Shown: positions 1-8,385 of the stretch, piece after piece | Numbering within the stretch: the stretch's first letter is position 1 | Layout: every line of letters begins with the position of its first letter | DNA from: Flavobacteriales bacterium | GTDB lineage: Bacteria; Bacteroidota; Bacteroidia; Flavobacteriales_D; Parvicellaceae | DNA length: 64,000 nt | NCBI GenBank assembly: GCA_025210295.1 | Contig: JAOASC010000033.1 | Coordinates: forward strand, 124,001-188,000 | Reading direction: 5' to 3' | Program-made: the position numbers and the translations under genes | Notes under the pieces: model-generated | The model's input: the letters and a program-made list of their open reading frames with translations, nothing else | Databases searched by the model: none | What the model was told of the DNA's origin: nothing

Positions 1-66
1 GTCAATTTGAATATACGATGTAAAAAAGAGAAAAGGTTGCAGTAAAAAAATAACGAGTTGATAATT

Positions 67-2592
67 TTACCATTCTTCTTCTTGACCTTGGCTATTTAAA
101 CCGTCAAAACCTTCGTTGTTATAATCATCAATACTTGGTTGTCCCATTTCATATTGAAAACAGTCTAATGGGTCTTGTGTAACGCTCGGTGGTTTAGGAA
201 AGTCTTCTTGAGAAATGTTTAATGTAGAGTCTTCATAAACTTTGTTCATATAGTACCCCCAAATTGGTAGGGCCATGTTTGTTCCCATTCCCAATTGAAG
301 GCTTCTAAATCGAACAGAACGATCCTCTGCTCCAACCCAAACACCTGTTACTAAGTCAGGGGTTAGTCCCATAAACCATCCATCAGATTGATTTTGTGTT
401 GTTCCTGTTTTTCCTGCTATAGGCATTTTTAACCCAGCATAAGGCCTTTTTTCAGTTTTTCTTCCTCTAATTCTAATTGCTGTACCTCCCACTAGTTTCC
501 TTCCACTTTTTCCTCTAGCTGTAGGGTGTTGCATCCCCGAGGTCACTTTTTTCATCATTTGTAAAATGGTGTATGCTGTGTGTTCAGCCCAAACTTCTTT
601 AGCTTTTTGTTTAGGTTCATAAATAACATTTCCATTTTTATCTTCAATTCTAAGAATAAAGGTTGGGGTAATGTAAACACCATTGTTGACAAAAGCTGTC
701 ATCCCGCTCACCATTTCAAAAACCGATAAATCAAAAACCCCTAAAGCCATTGCAGGGACAGGCTCAAACATAGAAGTGTCGATTCCTAACTCTGCTACAC
801 GATTAAAGACTTTTTGAGGCATACCATCTTTACCAATGATATGTGCAGTAATGTTGTTCATAGATGAGGCCAAAGCGAAAGAATAAGGAGTTAATTCGTT
901 CGTATAACGAGCACCAGCATTGCCTGGGCACCACATTTTATTTCTCTTTGCATTGTAAGGAACTTCAACACAATATTGCATGTCTGGAATTTGGTCACAT
1001 GGATGTATTGCTCCAACTTCTATTGCAGTGGCATAAACAAAGGGTTTAAAAGTGGAACCAACCTGACGTTTTCCGTTTTTAACCATGTCGTATTTAAAGT
1101 GTTTGAAATTCGCTCCTCCAACCCATGCTTTAACATAACCATTGTGAGGGTTAATAGAAACCATTGAAGCTCTTAGTAAACTTTTGTAATAGCGAATAGA
1201 GTCCATTGAAGATAGTATGGTGTCTTTTTCATAACCTTCTGCTTGCCAGTCAAATATTCGCATTTTATGCTTTTTATTGAATAGCGCTTCAATTTCTTCT
1301 TCAGATCGAATTGGAGTGTCTTTTCCACAGTGGTCACAATGAAAATGATTCCCTTCTTTATGAATGGATTGTGTACGTTCGCATTGGATACATAATTTAC
1401 CTTTTAAGCCTTTGTACATTTTAGAACGACGTTTAGCACGTTGCATAACCGTGTCAATTTCAGCTTTTGATAAATCATTTGAAAAAGGAGGGTTCCTCCA
1501 TTTCGCATTGTTTTTAAAGAAATCTCTTTGTAGCTCAAACTTTAAATGTTCTTGAACAGCATATTCTGCATATTTTTGCATTCTAGAATCAAGCGTTGTA
1601 TATATTTTTAGGCCATCAGAATAAATGTTATAAGGTTCTCCATTAACATCTACTCTTGTATAGTTTCCATTAGCGTCTTTTTCTCCCAAAATATTAGTCA
1701 CTTCTTTTCGTAAGGACTCTCTAAAATAAGGCGCTAGTCCAGATTGATGATCAACCCGAGTATAATTTAACCCCAAAGGCAAGGTCTTAAGTGAATCATA
1801 CATTTCTTGCGTAATGAATTGACTCTTTTTCATTTGTGAAAAAACGACATTTCTTCTGTGTTGAACAGTATCTGGTTTTCTTAATGGATTAAAAAGCGAA
1901 GGGTTTTTGGCCATCCCTATTAGCATGGCAGCTTCATGTAGTTCCAATTCTTTAGGTGTTTTTCCAAAATAAACTTGAGAAGCAGAATTGATACCAACAG
2001 CATTGTTTAGGAAGTCAAACTTGTTTAAATACATGGTAAGAATTTCTTCTTTGGTATAGTTTTTTTCAAGCCTTGTTGCAATGATCCACTCTTTAAATTT
2101 TCTTTTAACGAGTTCCCACTTATTTAGTCTTTTTCTAGGGAATAATAATTTTGCTAATTGTTGCGAAATAGTACTCCCCCCCCCTTGACTTTTTTTGTTT
2201 AAAACAATACCTTTTACAACTCTTCCTAATGCTCTGATATCTACTCCTGAATGGTTGTGGAAGCGTTCATCTTCTGTCCCAATTAATGCTTTTTGTAACC
2301 AAGGAGAGAGGTCATTATATTTTGCATTTGTTCTATTTTCTCTAAAATATTTTCCCAGTTCAACATCGTCTTGTGTGTATATGGTTGATGCTAAATTTGT
2401 TTGTGGGTTTTCGAGAGCTTCAAAACCTGGAAGTGTACCATCATCAGCTAAGCTTAACATAAAGTAGGTCGCTCCAATTGGTGCTAAAACACCAAGCCAC
2501 AAAACAAGAATAAAAAATCGCCTTGTTTTTTTTCCTAACTTTCGCTTTTCTACTTTTTTAGGTGTTTCAGATGTTGGTTGTGTCTCTTCCAT
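67..2592 (-). CDS. Penicillin-binding protein 1A (bifunctional transglycosylase/transpeptidase)
   Basis: Class A PBP that polymerises and cross-links peptidoglycan on the outer face of the inner membrane. A cytoplasmic Lys/Arg-rich tail is followed by one membrane segment (about residues 27-48). The GT51 transglycosylase domain shows EDERFHNHSGVD and GGGSTISQQLAK. The transpeptidase domain shows GSTFKPF (Ser near residue 512), SSMNN and KTGTT. Between them lies a four-Cys motif, C401-x2-C404-x14-C419-x2-C422, which reads as a zinc ribbon and is not part of the usual PBP1A core. The length of 841 aa is typical. The C-terminal tail is acidic and of low complexity. It lies just downstream of pheS (22 bp gap), same strand. 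Family assignment is secure; zinc binding is inferred. Confidence 0.95.
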   Translation of the reverse strand: MEETQPTSETPKKVEKRKLGKKTRRFFILVLWLGVLAPIGATYFMLSLADDGTLPGFEALENPQTNLASTIYTQDDVELGKYFRENRTNAKYNDLSPWLQKALIGTEDERFHNHSGVDIRALGRVVKGIVLNKKSQGGGSTISQQLAKLLFPRKRLNKWELVKRKFKEWIIATRLEKNYTKEEILTMYLNKFDFLNNAVGINSASQVYFGKTPKELELHEAAMLIGMAKNPSLFNPLRKPDTVQHRRNVVFSQMKKSQFITQEMYDSLKTLPLGLNYTRVDHQSGLAPYFRESLRKEVTNILGEKDANGNYTRVDVNGEPYNIYSDGLKIYTTLDSRMQKYAEYAVQEHLKFELQRDFFKNNAKWRNPPFSNDLSKAEIDTVMQRAKRRSKMYKGLKGKLCIQCERTQSIHKEGNHFHCDHCGKDTPIRSEEEIEALFNKKHKMRIFDWQAEGYEKDTILSSMDSIRYYKSLLRASMVSINPHNGYVKAWVGGANFKHFKYDMVKNGKRQVGSTFKPFVYATAIEVGAIHPCDQIPDMQYCVEVPYNAKRNKMWCPGNAGARYTNELTPYSFALASSMNNITAHIIGKDGMPQKVFNRVAELGIDTSMFEPVPAMALGVFDLSVFEMVSGMTAFVNNGVYITPTFILRIEDKNGNVIYEPKQKAKEVWAEHTAYTILQMMKKVTSGMQHPTARGKSGRKLVGGTAIRIRGRKTEKRPYAGLKMPIAGKTGTTQNQSDGWFMGLTPDLVTGVWVGAEDRSVRFRSLQLGMGTNMALPIWGYYMNKVYEDSTLNISQEDFPKPPSVTQDPLDCFQYEMGQPSIDDYNNEGFDGLNSQGQEEEW

Positions 2593-2614
2593 TTTTTTGA
2601 TGAACTAATTGGGG

Positions 2615-3628
2615 TTAGTAAGCTGTTTTAAATTGTTTTAAAAACCTTAAATCATTTTCAAAAAAGTGCCTTAAATCGTTGACCTGATATTTAAGCATTG
2701 CGATTCGTTCTATTCCCATACCGAATGCAAAACCGCTGTATACCTTACTGTCTATACCACAGCTTTCCAATACATTGGGGTCAACCATTCCACAGCCCAT
2801 AATTTCTAAAAACCCAGTATGTTTACAAACGTTACAACCTTTTCCATTACATATTTGACAGCTAACATCTACTTCAGCACTTGGCTCAGTAAATGGGAAA
2901 TATGAGGGTCTAAGTCTTATTTTTGTTTTATCTCCAAACATCTCTTTAGCAAAATAAAGTAGCGTTTGTTTTAAGTCAGCAAAAGAAACATCCTTATCAA
3001 TATATAATCCTTCTACTTGATGAAAAATACAGTGAGCTCTTGCTGAGATTGCTTCATTTCTAAATACTCTTCCAGGAGAAATAGTCCTGATTGGAGGAGT
3101 GCTGTTTTCCATAACCCTTACTTGAACTGAAGAAGTATGTGTTCTTAATGCAATTTCAGGATCAATAAAAAAAGTATCCTGCATATCTCTTGCAGGGTGT
3201 TCTTCAGGGAAGTTTAATGCAGTGAAATTATGCCAGTCATCTTCAATTTCTGGTCCTTCAGAAACTGAAAAGCCAATTCGGTTAAAGATTGAAATGATTT
3301 CATTTCTAACCACAGATAACGGATGTCTTGCTCCTAATTCAAAAGGAACACCACTCATTGATAGGTCTAAACCATGATTGGAAGCGTTTGTCTCTACTGC
3401 AGCAAGCTTTAAGGCATTGATCTTTTCTTGAGCAGCATTTCTTAAAATGTTAATTTTTTGACCAAACTCTTTTTTCTGTTCTACAGGAACATTTCGAAAT
3501 TCGGCCATAATCGCTTTAACTTCTCCTTTTTTTCCTAGAAGTTTAATTCGAAACTGTTCTATCTCTTCAGGGTTAGAGCTGTCAAAAGCTTCTACTTCTT
3601 TTAATAAATCTTCAACTTTTGCCAACAT
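2615..3628 (-). CDS. pheS: Phenylalanine--tRNA ligase alpha subunit
   Basis: Catalytic alpha subunit of the (alpha-beta)2 phenylalanyl-tRNA synthetase, charging tRNA-Phe in the cytoplasm. The N-terminal coiled-coil arm (residues 1-85) precedes the class II aminoacylation core. Motif 2 is seen as GRVFRNEAISARAH and motif 3 as GFAFGMGIERIAMLKY. A CxxC-x4-CxxC knuckle (CQICNGKGCNVC) sits in the core, as in many bacterial PheS proteins. Length 337 aa matches the family. pheT is not in this window. The cyclophilin gene lies 6 bp upstream on the same strand, so co-transcription is likely. Confidence 0.97.
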   Translation of the reverse strand: MLAKVEDLLKEVEAFDSSNPEEIEQFRIKLLGKKGEVKAIMAEFRNVPVEQKKEFGQKINILRNAAQEKINALKLAAVETNASNHGLDLSMSGVPFELGARHPLSVVRNEIISIFNRIGFSVSEGPEIEDDWHNFTALNFPEEHPARDMQDTFFIDPEIALRTHTSSVQVRVMENSTPPIRTISPGRVFRNEAISARAHCIFHQVEGLYIDKDVSFADLKQTLLYFAKEMFGDKTKIRLRPSYFPFTEPSAEVDVSCQICNGKGCNVCKHTGFLEIMGCGMVDPNVLESCGIDSKVYSGFAFGMGIERIAMLKYQVNDLRHFFENDLRFLKQFKTAY

Positions 3629-3634
3629 AAGATC

Positions 3635-4549
3635 TTATTTTATAATTTTTATATTCACAATTTTAATATCTTCTACAGGGCGTTCTCCTAGCGTTTCTGT
3701 ATTTCCAATTTTTTCAACGATTTCAATCCCCTCTAGAACTTCTCCAAAAACGGTATAGCCATTATCTAAAAATGGAGTACCACCTATAGTCGTATAGGCT
3801 TTTATTTGTTCTTCATTAAATTGGTAAGGGACATAGTTTTCTTCCAGTTTTTTTTGAGTTTTTGTTCTTAAAAGGGTTAAACTGTCCATTTTACGTTCTC
3901 TATTGTACCTTGCGTATAAGTCAGCAGCAGCTTTGTTTTTAGGGTCTTTCCAGTATTTGTTAAGTAAGTTTGCTTTCGCTTGTTGGTTGATTCTTGCCTC
4001 CATTTGCTTTAGATCACTCATGGAGTATACAGCTCCAGTAACAATATAAAACTGAGAACCACTTGAGCGTTGTTCAGGATTAATATTATCTCCTTGTCTA
4101 GCTGCACAAAGTGCTCCTTTTTTATGAAAGTATTGTTGCATGATTTCTGCAGGGATGGTATAGTTGGGCCCTCCATTACCTAAGCGAGTTCCAGCTGGAG
4201 CATTTTTAGAGTTAGGATCACCACCTTGAATCATAAAATCTTTAATTACTCGATGAAATAAAAGACCATCATAGTAGTTTTGTTCGATTAACTTTGCAAA
4301 GTTTTTTCTATGTTCTTGAGTTTTTTCGTACAAGCGAATAACCACTTTGCCCATCGTCGTGTTCATCTCAATAATTTGAGGTAATGTTACTTTGACTTCT
4401 TCAACTTCCTCTTTAACCTCTTCTGCTTTTTCAACTACTGTTTCTTCTGTTTTTTCCGCTTTATTTGACTTTTTAAGCAACCCACAGGCACTAAAAGACG
4501 TTATAACTACAGTTAATATAAAGAGTTTTAAACTACTTGTTTGTAACAT
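3635..4549 (-). CDS. Cyclophilin-type peptidyl-prolyl isomerase lipoprotein
   Basis: Predicted peptidyl-prolyl cis-trans isomerase anchored by lipid in the cell envelope. I place the start at the Met that gives a lipoprotein signal peptide (MLQTSSLKLF..., lipobox FSAC); an in-frame ATG 11 codons upstream (4582) is possible but puts charged residues ahead of the signal. A Lys/Glu-rich linker (about residues 20-55) precedes the cyclophilin fold, with FHRVIKDFMIQGGDPN, GSQFYI and a GYTVFGEVLEG tail. An insertion of about 75 residues between the QFYIVTG strand and the FGEV strand makes it longer than a minimal cyclophilin, which is common in Bacteroidota. It precedes pheS with a 6 bp gap. Confidence 0.9.
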   Translation of the reverse strand: MLQTSSLKLFILTVVITSFSACGLLKKSNKAEKTEETVVEKAEEVKEEVEEVKVTLPQIIEMNTTMGKVVIRLYEKTQEHRKNFAKLIEQNYYDGLLFHRVIKDFMIQGGDPNSKNAPAGTRLGNGGPNYTIPAEIMQQYFHKKGALCAARQGDNINPEQRSSGSQFYIVTGAVYSMSDLKQMEARINQQAKANLLNKYWKDPKNKAAADLYARYNRERKMDSLTLLRTKTQKKLEENYVPYQFNEEQIKAYTTIGGTPFLDNGYTVFGEVLEGIEIVEKIGNTETLGERPVEDIKIVNIKIIK

Positions 4550-4571
4550 ATTAATTAAATTTATAACTTTG
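4541..4571 (+). promoter_or_regulatory. Bacteroidota-type promoter for the 4630 lipoprotein gene
   Basis: TTG at 4541-4543, a 20-base spacer, then TAACTTTG at 4564-4571. This matches the Bacteroidota -33/-7 consensus (TTG, about 20 bases, TAnnTTTG). Transcription would start near 4577, leaving an untranslated leader of about 50 bases before the ATG at 4630. It overlaps the start region of the divergent cyclophilin gene. Confidence 0.6.
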
Positions 4572-4629
4572 TTCTTCTGCAAAGAAAAGGAATTTGCAGT
4601 AAAAGACCTTTAAAAAAACAATAAACATT

Positions 4630-5001
4630 ATGAAAACTGTTTTAAGAAATTCAATTTTATTTATTGGGTTAATCACAATTATGACGATGCTATCTTCATG
4701 TTATAAGGAGAAAGAGACAACTGCTGTTGTAACAGTTTTAGATGTTGCAAATGCTCCTGTCCCTGGAGCTAATGTGAAGTTGTATTATAAAAAAGCTTCA
4801 GACTCTTTAGCTTCAACGTTAAGGTTAGATAAAGAAGCTACGACCGATGCTTCAGGAAAAGCAAACTTTAATTATACAGAAGAGTTTAAGTCTGGTCAAG
4901 CAGGTCTTGCTGTATTGGATATTGAAGTAGATGGAGATATTCTTGGTATTATAAAGATAGAGGAAGAACTACAAAACGAAGAAACAGTAAACATTCCTTA
5001 A
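4630..5001 (+). CDS. Small lipoprotein with carboxypeptidase-regulatory/Ig-like fold
   Basis: 123-residue predicted lipoprotein of unknown role. The signal peptide ends in a lipobox (LSSC, Cys near residue 25). The mature part reads as one beta-sandwich domain with the pattern VTVLDVANAPVPGANVKLYY followed by TDASGKANF, which is characteristic of carboxypeptidase regulatory-like or CNA-B-type domains. Such domains are usually structural or binding modules, not enzymes. It stands alone with its own promoter upstream and a hairpin terminator at 5026-5057. Function unassigned. Confidence 0.8.
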   Translation: MKTVLRNSILFIGLITIMTMLSSCYKEKETTAVVTVLDVANAPVPGANVKLYYKKASDSLASTLRLDKEATTDASGKANFNYTEEFKSGQAGLAVLDIEVDGDILGIIKIEEELQNEETVNIP

Positions 5002-5025
5002 GGGAATAAATAAAAGAAAGATATT

Positions 5026-5059
5026 AAAAGAGAGCTTAAGTTTTTAAGTTCTCTTTTTT
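5026..5059 (+). terminator. Rho-independent terminator after the 4630 lipoprotein
   Basis: 14-base inverted repeat (5026-5039 with 5044-5057, one G-U pair) around a GTTT loop, followed by a T-run. It lies 25 bases after the stop codon of the lipoprotein gene. Confidence 0.75.
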
Positions 5060-5082
5060 GTTTAAAATAGGAGATACTTTTT

Positions 5083-5090
5083 TATTTTTG
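5083..5090 (+). promoter_or_regulatory. -7 element placing transcription start at the ATG of the 5095 gene
   Basis: TATTTTTG (TAnnTTTG) ends 4 bases before the ATG at 5095. A TTG at 5058-5060 lies 22 bases upstream. With the usual distance from -7 element to start site, the transcript would begin at or beside the start codon, giving a leaderless or nearly leaderless mRNA. Confidence 0.45.
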
Positions 5091-5094
5091 AGGA

Positions 5095-5436
5095 ATGGAT
5101 TTTGAGTTAGAGAAAGAATGGAGGGCTGTAGTTAATAAAGCTTCTGAAAATTTTGATGAAGAATTGGATTTACAAGCCATATTATTTGTGTTAGGATTAC
5201 AAGAGCTCAACAAGGGGTATGTTGATTTAACCAAAGATCAAAAACTTGAAGTAATGCACATTGCTATTTGTACATTGTTAGAGCCTTATGGTTACTACGA
5301 ATTTAAGGGGAGAGACCAGGACGGTTGGCCTCATTTCGAACGTAAAGAATCGATCCCTTTGTTGAATGAGCAAGAGCAGGAAAAGTTCTTAAAAGAAGCC
5401 ATTATTGATTATTTTAAAAGAACAGCGATTCAGTAA
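5095..5436 (+). CDS. Conserved small cytoplasmic protein, function unknown
   Basis: 113 residues, no signal peptide or membrane segment, acidic and mostly helical in appearance. I recognise the overall type (a conserved Bacteroidota protein with GYVDLTKDQKLEVMHIA and a GYYEFKGRDQDGWPHFE segment) but know of no assigned function. It precedes the Met-sulfoxide reductase gene by 21 bp on the same strand and could be in the same transcript. The start is the ATG at 5095, four bases downstream of a -7 element. Confidence 0.75.
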   Translation: MDFELEKEWRAVVNKASENFDEELDLQAILFVLGLQELNKGYVDLTKDQKLEVMHIAICTLLEPYGYYEFKGRDQDGWPHFERKESIPLLNEQEQEKFLKEAIIDYFKRTAIQ

Positions 5437-5457
5437 TTATATTAAAAAGAATAACAG

Positions 5458-5943
5458 TTGATTGAAGTAGAAGCTATAGATAAAACAGGGTCAAAACAAC
5501 AACAATATGAGCAGTTGTTGTTACAGGTGAAGGCCATTACGCAAGGTGAATCAGATTTAATTGCTAATTTGAGCAATATTTGCGCATTGTTAAAACATGA
5601 AATGCATTGGTTTTGGGTAGGGTTTTATTTTGTGAAAGGAGACGAATTGGTCCTTGGGCCATTTCAAGGGCCATTAGCTTGTACTAGAATCCAAAAAGGC
5701 AAAGGGGTTTGTGGAACCTCTTGGGAGCAAAATGCCACGATTGTTGTTCCTGATGTTCATCAATTTGAGGGGCATATTGCTTGCAGCTCATTGACTCAAT
5801 CAGAAATAGTTTTGCCAATAATTGATGCTGAAAAAAAATGTTTAGGTGTCTTGGATGTGGATAGCGAATACTTGAATACTTTTGATGAAGAAGATCGCCA
5901 AGGGTTGGAGCGCATTATCAATCTTATAGTTGCTTTATTTTGA
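5458..5943 (+). CDS. msrC: Free methionine-(R)-sulfoxide reductase (GAF domain)
   Basis: GAF-domain enzyme that reduces free L-methionine-(R)-sulfoxide, a cytoplasmic oxidative-repair activity. The three Cys residues used by the family are present: C75 (GPLACTRI), C85 (GKGVCG) and C109 (GHIACSS), with the family signature following as QSEIVLPI. The 161-aa length is right for fRMsr. The start appears to be TTG at 5458, since no ATG or GTG precedes the conserved region in frame. Its TGA overlaps the TTG start of the next gene (TTGA), which suggests translational coupling. The fRMsr assignment is strong. Confidence 0.9.
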   Translation: MIEVEAIDKTGSKQQQYEQLLLQVKAITQGESDLIANLSNICALLKHEMHWFWVGFYFVKGDELVLGPFQGPLACTRIQKGKGVCGTSWEQNATIVVPDVHQFEGHIACSSLTQSEIVLPIIDAEKKCLGVLDVDSEYLNTFDEEDRQGLERIINLIVALF

Positions 5944-7517
5944 AAAGTTTAGTTTACATTATCGTTGGTTTAATATTGATTGTTGGATGTGCTCAGCAAT
6001 CTGCACTTTCAGGAGGAGAGAAAGATATAGCAGCTCCATCATACGTTGTTGTTACCACTTTTCCTGAGTATGGAGCTACTCATTTTAGTAGCGATAAAAT
6101 AGAAATTGGATTTGATGAGTTTATCCGTCTTAAAAATGGAGGTAAGGATGTTGTCATTACTCCTTTTCTTAAAGTTCAACCAACCTACGAAGTCAAAGGA
6201 AAAAAAATAATCATAAGGTTTTCTGAGACATTGGATGAAAATACCACTTATACGCTCAATTTCGGAAATAGCATTAGCGATATTACAGAAGGGAATAAAA
6301 TACCGAACTTTAGTTATGTTTTTTCTACAGGCGAAGAGTTAGATTCATTGAAATTTGCGGGAAGCGTTTATCACGCTTTTTCAAAAAAGCCCGTTGAGGG
6401 AGCTGTAGTAGGCTTGTATCAGTCTATTAATGATTCAGTAGCCATTCATGAAAAACCATATTATTTTACAACCACTAATGCAAGAGGAGCATTTAAACTT
6501 GAAAATATTAAAGAGGGAACTTATCAGGTGATCGCTTTAAACGATAGAAACAATAACCTAAAGTATGATCCTTATTCTGATGAAATTGCTTTTTTGGATA
6601 GCGATGTTAATGTTGTATACGATACCTTAAATCGAGCAACAATTTTGAATGTTTTTAAAGAGGTACAAGATAAAAAATGGATCGATTCAAAGGGGTATAA
6701 AAGTCCTGGTTCGGTTAATCTTATTTTTAATAAAGTAATAGATTCTGTAAGCGTTCAATTATTAAACAATACTTTTATTGAAGGTGGGAGTCATCAAACA
6801 TTTTTTAATGAAGATTCTGTTCGTTTTTGGTTGGGTAAAATAACGGATAAAGAGCAACTAAAGTTTGTAACTAGTATTACAACAGATACCATGACACTGA
6901 ATTTACGTCAAGAAGAAGTCGATTCTGTCTTGAAATTTAAGACCAATATGAGTAATGGACTCCCTTATCATCAGCCAATAGAATTCGCCTTTAAAACTCC
7001 TATAGAAACGATCGATAAAAAGCTAATTCGATTGTTGGATGAAGATTCTGTACTTATTCCTTTTGAGTTTGATCATTCTTCTAACCGGATATTGTTCGAT
7101 GCTCATTTAAAAGAAGATGTTAGCTATGAAATGTGGGCTTATCCTAATGCATTTAAAGGCTACTATGGAGCAACCAACGACACGATTCATTTGTATTTTA
7201 ATTTGATTCCCTCCAATAAGTATGGGCAATTGATTTTAAATTATGAACGCCAAGATAAACAACAACATATTATTCAGCTGTTAAAAAATGAAACAGTACT
7301 CGAAGAGGTTTTGGTACTTGATGCAAAAAAAGAAGTGGTGTTTAAAGATTTAACACCAGGGGCATATCAACTTAGAGTTGTGGTCGACCAAAATAAAAAT
7401 GCTAGATGGGATCCAGGAGTTTACTCTAAAAAAGTGTTTCCAGAACCTGTTTTCCTTTTCGAAGATAAAATAGAGCTGAAAGCAGGTTGGGATCTTGATT
7501 TAACTTGGAAAAATTAA
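5940..7517 (+). CDS. Ig-like domain lipoprotein (Big_5 type), function unknown
   Basis: 525-residue predicted lipoprotein. The signal peptide (MKSLVYIIVGLILIVGC) leads to a lipobox Cys at residue 17. Residues about 30-115 form a bacterial Ig-like domain of the Big_5 type (YGATHFSSDKIEIGFDEFIRLK ... TYTLNFGNSISDITEGN). A carboxypeptidase-regulatory-like stretch follows (about 135-205, with GTYQVIALNDRNNNLKYDP). A second copy of the NxNxxxDP loop lies near the C-terminus (VDQNKNARWDPGVY). This layout is widespread in Bacteroidota without a known function. The start is TTG at 5940, overlapping the msrC stop. It converges on the next gene with stops overlapping by 4 bases. Confidence 0.8.
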   Translation: MKSLVYIIVGLILIVGCAQQSALSGGEKDIAAPSYVVVTTFPEYGATHFSSDKIEIGFDEFIRLKNGGKDVVITPFLKVQPTYEVKGKKIIIRFSETLDENTTYTLNFGNSISDITEGNKIPNFSYVFSTGEELDSLKFAGSVYHAFSKKPVEGAVVGLYQSINDSVAIHEKPYYFTTTNARGAFKLENIKEGTYQVIALNDRNNNLKYDPYSDEIAFLDSDVNVVYDTLNRATILNVFKEVQDKKWIDSKGYKSPGSVNLIFNKVIDSVSVQLLNNTFIEGGSHQTFFNEDSVRFWLGKITDKEQLKFVTSITTDTMTLNLRQEEVDSVLKFKTNMSNGLPYHQPIEFAFKTPIETIDKKLIRLLDEDSVLIPFEFDHSSNRILFDAHLKEDVSYEMWAYPNAFKGYYGATNDTIHLYFNLIPSNKYGQLILNYERQDKQQHIIQLLKNETVLEEVLVLDAKKEVVFKDLTPGAYQLRVVVDQNKNARWDPGVYSKKVFPEPVFLFEDKIELKAGWDLDLTWKN

Positions 7518-8260
7518 TTGCTTTTTTTCTTTTTTGAAGAGGTGTTTTCTGGAAAGAAAAAACGTAGATCTAATGTTAGGTAGTTCCCGTTCAAAAAGGT
7601 TTTTAGTTTACTTTGTTTGTTTCCCTCATAGTTATAATAGAAAAAGGACTCAGCGATTGGTCTAAATGGGCTATTAAATGAAGCTCCTAAATAAAAAGTT
7701 CCTTTTTTTTCTGTACGATATTCAAACCCTAAATTGGCCAATAGTGAATAACTAAGCCAATGTTGTCGATAAGAAATATTGTATAATAAGTAATTCTCTC
7801 CTTTAGTTTCAACACTAGAAGGGTACATGTCTAGCCCAATACCTGCTGTGGTGTTCATAAAGATTTTTTCCGATAACTGAATGTAAACCAAACCTTGTAT
7901 GGGTATTTGATAACTAATAAAACCAAAATCAGATTGGTCGGTAGTGTCGTAAGTTAGCCCTGTTGAAGAGATATCGTAATTTCGCCTTACAGAAGAAATT
8001 CCGGATTCAATGGCGATTGATTTTGTAATTTGTTGGCGAATTAATACGCCAAAACTCATTCCTGTTTTTGGGGCAATATTAATTTCTACTGTGGAATCGC
8101 TAATTGTTTGTGGTCCTGCATTAAAGTAATTTACAGGAATAATAGGCTTGAGTTGAAAGCCAAAGGTCGTTCCTTGTTTTTTTTGAGCCCAACTAATGTT
8201 TGCGCTAGCTATTAGTAAAGCAACGAGACAGTATTGGAAGAAAACTTTAATCATCATCAT
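7514..8260 (-). CDS. Outer-membrane beta-barrel protein (PorT/OmpW-like)
   Basis: Predicted small outer-membrane barrel. The signal peptide (MMMIKVFFQYCLVALLIASANISWAQ) is followed by alternating aromatic strands typical of an eight-strand barrel, for example GMSFGVLIRQQ, AIESGISSVRRNY and YLTLDLRFFFPE near the end. The C-terminus continues into a short Ser/Lys tail. I choose one of the three consecutive ATGs at 8254-8260 over an ATG at 8290, because a -7 element (TAATTTTG) at 8270-8277 lies between them. The role is not identifiable; it resembles porin-family outer-membrane proteins of Bacteroidota. Confidence 0.75.
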   Translation of the reverse strand: MMMIKVFFQYCLVALLIASANISWAQKKQGTTFGFQLKPIIPVNYFNAGPQTISDSTVEINIAPKTGMSFGVLIRQQITKSIAIESGISSVRRNYDISSTGLTYDTTDQSDFGFISYQIPIQGLVYIQLSEKIFMNTTAGIGLDMYPSSVETKGENYLLYNISYRQHWLSYSLLANLGFEYRTEKKGTFYLGASFNSPFRPIAESFFYYNYEGNKQSKLKTFLNGNYLTLDLRFFFPENTSSKKKKSN

Positions 8261-8269
8261 TCGAACATA

Positions 8270-8277
8270 CAAAATTA
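8270..8277 (-). promoter_or_regulatory. -7 element for the 8260 barrel gene
   Basis: TAATTTTG on the minus strand, ending 9 bases before the first of three tandem ATGs. The leader would be only a few bases long. No well-spaced TTG is visible, so the call rests on the -7 match alone. Confidence 0.35.
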
Positions 8278-8385
8278 ATACGATTTTCAATTAAAAACAT
8301 TCAATTGTGTAAAAGACTTTTTAGATAACGGTTAAAAAGGGGAATTATTGGATAATTTTACCTTTCCATATTATTAAAGATTTCC

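Noticed and set aside
1..66. Possible gene end at the left edge
   Set aside because: One reverse frame is open but shows no recognisable protein and no start; left unannotated.
2195..2467. Open frame of 90 aa opposite PBP1A
   Set aside because: Antisense to a strongly conserved coding region; composition is that of a complement shadow.
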